From Mesaphorura yosii (Eukaryota; Arthropoda; Collembola; Poduromorpha; Tullbergiidae), in the NCBI GenBank assembly GCA_009869945.1, contig WIXG01000603.1:1-33261 (forward strand): DNA of 33,261 bases. Direction: 5' to 3'. The position numbers were made by a program, and so were the translations under genes. Below are positions 30,964-33,261 of the stretch, piece by piece (within the stretch, counting starts at the first letter, position 1; each line of letters opens with the position of its first letter). The notes beneath the pieces were generated by a model, which was not told where the DNA came from, ran no database searches, and was given only the letters and a program-made list of their open reading frames with translations.

Positions 30964-31546
30964 CTAAATTGGATACAAATTGAATTTTTTATCCGTCAAG
31001 ATAAGATACTCGATGCCTCGATAGCTGCAACCAAACACGAAACTATCAGATTCGAGACAAACTTGAACAAGTTGAATGGCGTATCCGGACATTCCGGCCG
31101 TAAAGGACTGTGCCAGCGGGGAGTGGAAATCGTTTAAGTTCCATATAGTCACTTTGGAAGATGGCCCTGCAATAGTTCAGCAAAGTTAAGATCCAGCCGT
31201 AGTTCTCGACGAGCCAACGGGTTTGTGCTGCTTCTTCTGCCTCAATGAAGAGATGCACGTTGTATACACGAGACTCTCGAAGATTCAGGCTCACATTCGC
31301 AGGTGCTCTCCACTCATCTTGCGACGTTATTTCAAAATTTTCCGTCACTGGCTTCGAGCCGGTCAGGATTGTCCAAGCCTGGCCATCCAGCTGATTACCG
31401 TACAGCATGGACTCGGTCAGGTCCACATTATCCGAGAAATGTACCACATGAAGTGAACACGAGAGCAAATGTGCCATATAAAGGTTGAGGCACGTGGCAA
31501 ACGTGCCGGAAAGGAGAAATCAGGCAAATATGTTTAGCAAACTCAT
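30964..31546 (-). CDS. Small secreted protein, beta/gamma-crystallin-like C-terminus, with in-frame TGA
   Basis: Exons 31546-31219 and 31166-30964 with a 52-bp intron join in frame to 177 codons. ATG 31546 would open a signal peptide, but codon 9 is TGA (31520-31522); beyond it FLLSGTFATCLNLYMAHLLS continues. An alternative start is Met 31477. The body has WRAPANVSLNLRESRVYNVH and the last exon KVTIWNLNDFHSPLAQSF, then CLESDSFVFGCSYRGIEYLI. The aromatic-rich spacing resembles a beta/gamma-crystallin-type motif (Phe/Tyr near the first strand, then ...S..v.gC.Y.G..Y), but this is a weak fold guess. The family is otherwise not recognised. It is either a pseudogene with an early stop or a gene using the downstream Met. 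Confidence 0.5.
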
Positions 31547-31847
31547 TTTTGAACATTTGTTACTGCGGCGTAATTGTGTTGATGGTGTTGAGGTACATTG
31601 AAGGATACTGAGAACCAATAGAAGTGGGGCGAATCCAATTAGTTGCACGTCATTACGTCTGAAAATTTCCACCCTGCATGAGGAAAGAATCGTTTGAATT
31701 GGCTGGAATCGCTTTAAGAAGATGATTGGATTAGTAAATCAATAACGATTCATGATCGCGATTCGCTCCACTGTTTTATCAAGACCTAATTGCGTATATT
31801 CTTACCATTGTTGATAAATTAAGTAATTTAATTATAGATTCTACTGA
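31547..31847. other. Intergenic, nothing seen
   Basis: AT-rich spacer between two minus-strand secreted-protein genes; probably the 5' flank of the 30964-31546 gene. Confidence 0.4.
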
Positions 31848-32439
31848 CTACTGATACACTAGCGGAGGTCGCCTCCTCTTTTTAGCGGGAAGATTCTCAC
31901 CGGGCCCTTGACTCAGCAACCAGTCCAGTTCATCTGAAAGTGTCCATAGCTGGCTGAACTTCTTTTCACCTTCAGTGCAATACCAACCAGGCGTACTGAC
32001 GATGGAGTTTGTGCTTGACGGCATGGACGATGGGTTAAAGTGCGGCGGGTGCGGAGGTCGGAAGAGGACATCCAAGGGCATGGATGATCTGGTGGCGCTC
32101 ATGGTGGTCACGTCGTCTTCACTATCTACCTTCATGGTTATGGTTGTCGCTGCCGACATTGTACTGGAATCGAATTCATCCTCATCTATGCTGGTTGTTG
32201 TACTGGTTGATTGTGGTCTGCATAACGTGGAAAGATATCAAGAAACGAGTCCGGTATAAAAGATGGCCGGACTAACGGAAGAATGCCAAGAGAAGCCCAA
32301 ATGTATGCAATGCTACTTACACCAGTCCGTGCCCGCAAATTAGCACAAGAAGGGTCACAACTTGCGTCTTCATGGCTGTAAACGATTTGGCGACCAGAAT
32401 TACAAAAACCAAGATGCGGTAATTGGCACCCGTGGACAT
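31848..32439 (-). CDS. Small secreted protein with Ser/Thr-rich and basic C-terminal regions
   Basis: Exons 32439-32321 and 32217-31848 with a 103-bp intron (GTAAGT...ATGCAG) give 162 aa in frame. Starts at 32439 (MSTGANYRILVFVILVAKSF) or at 32373 (MKTQVVTLLVLICGHGLV), both hydrophobic; the second looks like a cleaner signal peptide. The next segment is Ser/Thr/acidic (STTTSIDEDEFDSSTM), then Pro/His-rich (LFRPPHPPHFNP). It ends in LWTLSDELDWLLSQ and a basic PAKKRRRPPLVYQ tail. A propeptide or neuropeptide-like precursor is possible (KKRRR is a processing-type site), but no family is recognised. Confidence 0.6.
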
Positions 32440-32768
32440 TGTAAGGGTCGTATGAATTCTGTCTGCGTGCGCAAACTGGCTATCCGATAATCCACGTAAG
32501 ACTGTACCGCGAGGAGCATTTAATTTATACTGACCTGATTCTTGTTTGGGCTGAGGATTTTAGTGCGAAGTATGCGATGCGGCAAGTTCTGAGTATTTGC
32601 AGTGCGAAGATCGACAACATTTTCTGACACATTGATAACCCCATAAATCATTATGTATGTTGGTGATTCATGAGCTTGAATAAATTTTAAAATTACACAT
32701 TAATTGAAGTTTCCTGATGAGTCCGTCAAACTCCGGATAAGCGGCAAGAGTCGAATGAGGCTTAAGTC
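32440..32768. other. Intergenic, nothing seen
   Basis: 3' flank of the kinase gene and 5' flank of the secreted-protein gene. A GGCTTAAGTCTTAAGG near-palindrome at 32759-32774 recalls those at 3242-3284. Confidence 0.4.
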
Positions 32769-33151
32769 TTAAGGAGTCATCAGGGAGAGAAATTTTTTTT
32801 TCAGGACCGTGAAAGTCGGCCGCTGCTTCGGATCGGACGCCCAGCAGTTCTTCATTACTTCGTACACCGAGTCGTTCGTCTGGTCTGGCTTTGGCAAACG
32901 CAGGCCATGAATCAGCTGCTGCACAAAGTCCAGACTATACCCCATACCCGAGTACGGTACGCCTCCGGCAGAGAACATTTCCCATAATGTCACATTGGCC
33001 AGATGGTCGGAATGACCAAGATAGGCTAATGTCTTGAGCGCGGACATGAGCGACTTGAAGTACTCAACGTCCGCACAACGGCGCACTGTCAGGACAGCTA
33101 CGGGCGTTGGATTGCGGTCGTGTTCGCTCTGCTTGACGTGTCCTCTGTACG
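32769..33151 (-). pseudogene. Receptor tyrosine kinase terminal exon lacking its catalytic core
   Basis: Exon bounded by a TTAAG acceptor at 33152-33153 and ending in a stop at 32769. It starts with the beta-2 strand (YRGHVKQSEHD), then beta-3 VAVLTV where the invariant VAVK Lys is Leu, then the C helix and beta-4 (YFKSLMSALKTLAYLGHSDH). The frame jumps directly to subdomain IX (VTLWEMFSAGGVPYSGM) and the end of the C-lobe (VYEVMKNCWASDPKQRPTF). HRD, DFG and the activation segment are absent, with no splice site between them. The YLGH segment and the juxtaposed helix resemble PDGFR/VEGFR/FGFR-type receptors. It cannot be catalytic; it is either a deletion pseudogene or a degenerate pseudokinase. 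Upstream exons lie outside the window. Confidence 0.78.
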
Positions 33152-33261
33152 CTTAACCGACGTACGATCTACTTTATTTTGATCCACCGCCCTTTGGACG
33201 CTTTCCTTTGTTCCATTGGCCCTTTGATACATTGTGCACGAGAACTCATTACCATTTGATC

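Noticed and set aside
32713..32765. CTGATGAGTCCG string suggesting a hammerhead ribozyme
   Set aside because: After the possible stem II (TCCG/CGGA) the required GAAA is absent (TAAG instead), and stems I and III do not form convincingly.
1..33261. tRNA or rRNA genes
   Set aside because: No A-box/B-box pair with cloverleaf or rRNA core was recognised by eye; a covariance-model scan would be decisive.

Overview
This is animal nuclear DNA. Genes are split by short GT-AG introns (mostly 52-78 bp), with AATAAA signals, TATA boxes and (TTAGG) telomere-type repeats, and no operons. The mix of genes suggests an arthropod, most likely a springtail (Collembola): several seven-transmembrane gustatory-receptor-like proteins with a C-terminal leucine-arginine/leucine-proline signature, a divergent ionotropic receptor, a GH114-type glycosidase remnant of microbial type, a LEG1 homologue and a JHBP/takeout protein. 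The species assignment is inference from these family resemblances.

Layout. 1-374: C-terminus of beta-glucuronidase. 612-2293: gustatory-receptor-like gene (+) with one frameshift. 3242-4266: near-palindromes, a 23-bp minisatellite and a dead MULE transposase. 5098-6333: 13-finger C2H2 protein. 7012-7310: GH114 fragment abutting a BEL/Pao reverse-transcriptase fragment. 7766-9709: ionotropic receptor with a 15-nt micro-exon, a frameshift and an early TGA. 9710-10760: possible LTR relic. 10765-11340: VWA-domain fragment cut off by a truncated Harbinger element, which holds a transposase C-terminus (+) and an apparently intact MADF-BESS gene (-). 12996-18440: chemoreceptor cluster with a relic, one intact gene, one frameshifted paralogue, one decayed copy on the opposite strand and one intact single-exon gene. 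19552-20660: small hypothetical gene and a broken fatty acid synthase ketosynthase fragment. 21384-22285: JHBP/takeout. 22753-25310: LEG1 homologue flanked by inverted 148-bp arms. 25632-26160: secreted first exon running into a second copy of the 23-bp minisatellite in opposite orientation. 27143-28880: broken Env/F-like membrane glycoprotein locus. 29195-29683: perfect hairpin and a zinc-finger relic. 30315-30895: complete gene for a cysteine-stabilised antimicrobial-type peptide. 30964-33151 (-): small secreted protein with an in-frame TGA, a second secreted protein, and a receptor tyrosine kinase terminal exon whose catalytic core is missing.

Functionally the window is an accessory, fast-turnover region. 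It is rich in chemosensory and secreted proteins and in decayed mobile elements. Several loci carry one or a few lesions (single frameshifts or in-frame stops). These may be true pseudogenes, alleles or sequencing errors, and only read data can separate these.
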